A DNA stretch of 5,705 nt. Source: Sedimentisphaerales bacterium (GTDB lineage: Bacteria > Planctomycetota > Phycisphaerae > Sedimentisphaerales > SM23-30). Position 1 is the stretch's first letter. Each line of letters begins with the position of its first letter. The notes beneath the pieces are model-generated. The model was not told where the DNA came from. It saw nothing but the letters and a program-made list of their open reading frames with translations, and made no database searches. Positions 5,110 to 5,705 of this stretch are shown here, piece by piece. The position numbers were made by a program, and so were the translations under genes. The stretch is from contig DAOWAK010000102.1 of assembly GCA_030634605.1 (NCBI GenBank), positions 1 to 5,705 on the forward strand, read 5' to 3'.

Positions 5110-5168
5110 CTGACAAAACCACCGGAACATAATTTCGCAAAATCGCCCACTGAACTTTTTGTCAGTGG
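5110..5168 (+). promoter_or_regulatory. Two mutually exclusive hairpins between plsX and fabH
   Basis: The segment 5157-5168 (TTTTGTCAGTGG) can pair in two ways. TTTTGTCAG (5157-5165) matches CTGACAAAA (5110-5118), nine perfect pairs with a 38-nt loop. TCAGTGG (5162-5168) matches CCACTGA (5147-5153), seven perfect pairs with an 8-nt loop. The two cannot form together. The spacer is 103 nt, and no T-run follows the second hairpin, so a simple terminator is not supported. An attenuator-like or processing role is conjecture. Confidence 0.4.
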
Positions 5169-5207
5169 AATTGATCTTAAATCACATTTAATAGAGACAA
5201 TAAAACC

Positions 5208-5705
5208 ATGACAAACGCGGTCCAGGGTGATTTCTTAACTACAAAAAGACGTTCTGTTGTTGTCGGCACCGGCAGCGCCCTACCAAACAAAATCTTGGAC
5301 AATCACGACCTCGAAAAAATCGTCGATACCTCCGACGAATGGATTACCGTACGCACCGGCATCAAACAACGACGTATTGTCTCCAACGGCGAAACCACCG
5401 CCTCCCTCTCCATCGAAGCCGCCCGACAGGCCCTCAGTCGCGCCGGCATCGACGGCAAAGAACTCGACCTCATCATCTGCGCCACCGTCACCCCCGAAAT
5501 GGTCTTCCCCGCCACCGCCTGCTTCATCCAGCAGGGGCTCGGTAACAAAACCTGCTGCGCCTTCGACCTCACCGCCGCCTGTAGCGGTTTCACTTACGCC
5601 ATGGGCGTCGCCGCTTCCATCATCGCCGCCGGACAGGCCGATACCGCCATGGTCATCGGTGCCGAAACTCTTTCCGTTATCACCGATTACACCGACCGCA
5701 GTAGC
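5208..5705 (+). CDS. fabH: 3-oxoacyl-ACP synthase III FabH, N-terminal part
   Basis: FabH joins acetyl-CoA (or another short acyl-CoA) with malonyl-ACP to start fatty acid synthesis. The frame is open from ATG 5208 to the window end, giving 166 residues of a protein usually near 320-330. Visible family features are VVVGTGSALPNKI near 17-29, DTSDEWITVRTGI near 40-52 with the Trp (45) and Arg (49) that line the CoA site in known FabH enzymes, and DLTAACSGF with the active-site Cys at 125. The catalytic His and Asn of the C-terminal half lie outside the window. The N-terminus is about 13 residues longer than in E. coli FabH, and no internal ATG would give a shorter start. The Shine-Dalgarno is weak (AGAG, 11 bases upstream). 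It follows plsX by 103 nt and is probably cotranscribed with it. Confidence 0.95.
   Translation, partial: MTNAVQGDFLTTKRRSVVVGTGSALPNKILDNHDLEKIVDTSDEWITVRTGIKQRRIVSNGETTASLSIEAARQALSRAGIDGKELDLIICATVTPEMVFPATACFIQQGLGNKTCCAFDLTAACSGFTYAMGVAASIIAAGQADTAMVIGAETLSVITDYTDRSS

Overview
The window looks like a chromosomal segment of a planctomycete-type bacterium (PVC superphylum, possibly Phycisphaerae-like). This rests on a small basic protein that resembles a short PVC-lineage family, on the style of the PlsX and FabH proteins, and on TTCGTCATT-type intergenic repeats that I recall from planctomycete genomes. It is an inference from sequence style, not a database match. The + strand is C-rich over G throughout, whichever strand is coding.

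Layout. Positions 1-3435 carry a minus-strand run. In transcription order it holds a single-pass membrane protein with a SPOR-like C-terminus (3435-2317), a 307-nt repeat- and hairpin-rich spacer, the small basic protein (2009-1767), a class I/II PLP aminotransferase (1728-622), a FabZ-type 3-hydroxyacyl-ACP dehydratase (506-30), and the first codons of another gene with a good ribosome binding site (from position 8 off the left edge). Positions 3818-5705 carry a plus-strand run: rpmF (ribosomal protein L32), plsX (phosphate acyltransferase) and the first 166 codons of fabH (ketoacyl-ACP synthase III). The two runs diverge from an AT-rich region of about 380 nt with a plausible promoter on each strand.

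Function. rpmF-plsX-fabH is a widespread arrangement linking ribosome production to fatty acid and phospholipid synthesis. FabH starts the acyl chain, FabZ dehydrates intermediates during elongation, and PlsX converts finished acyl-ACP to acyl-phosphate for glycerolipid synthesis. Lipid genes therefore lie on both arms of the window.

Main oddities. Two adjacent minus-strand genes are interrupted although their flanking parts stay in one frame. The fabZ-like gene has an in-frame TAG at codon 28, six codons before the catalytic His. The aminotransferase has an in-frame TAA that opens a 19-codon block unlike the family in any frame, after which the normal C-terminus resumes in the original frame. 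Either the genes are decaying or the sequence has local errors. The spacers also hold candidate regulatory structures: a direct repeat across the SPOR-gene promoter, a bulged stem in the rpmF leader, a long-range stem before plsX, and two mutually exclusive hairpins before fabH. I see no CRISPR array, tRNA, rRNA, insertion sequence or convincing novel multi-gene system.
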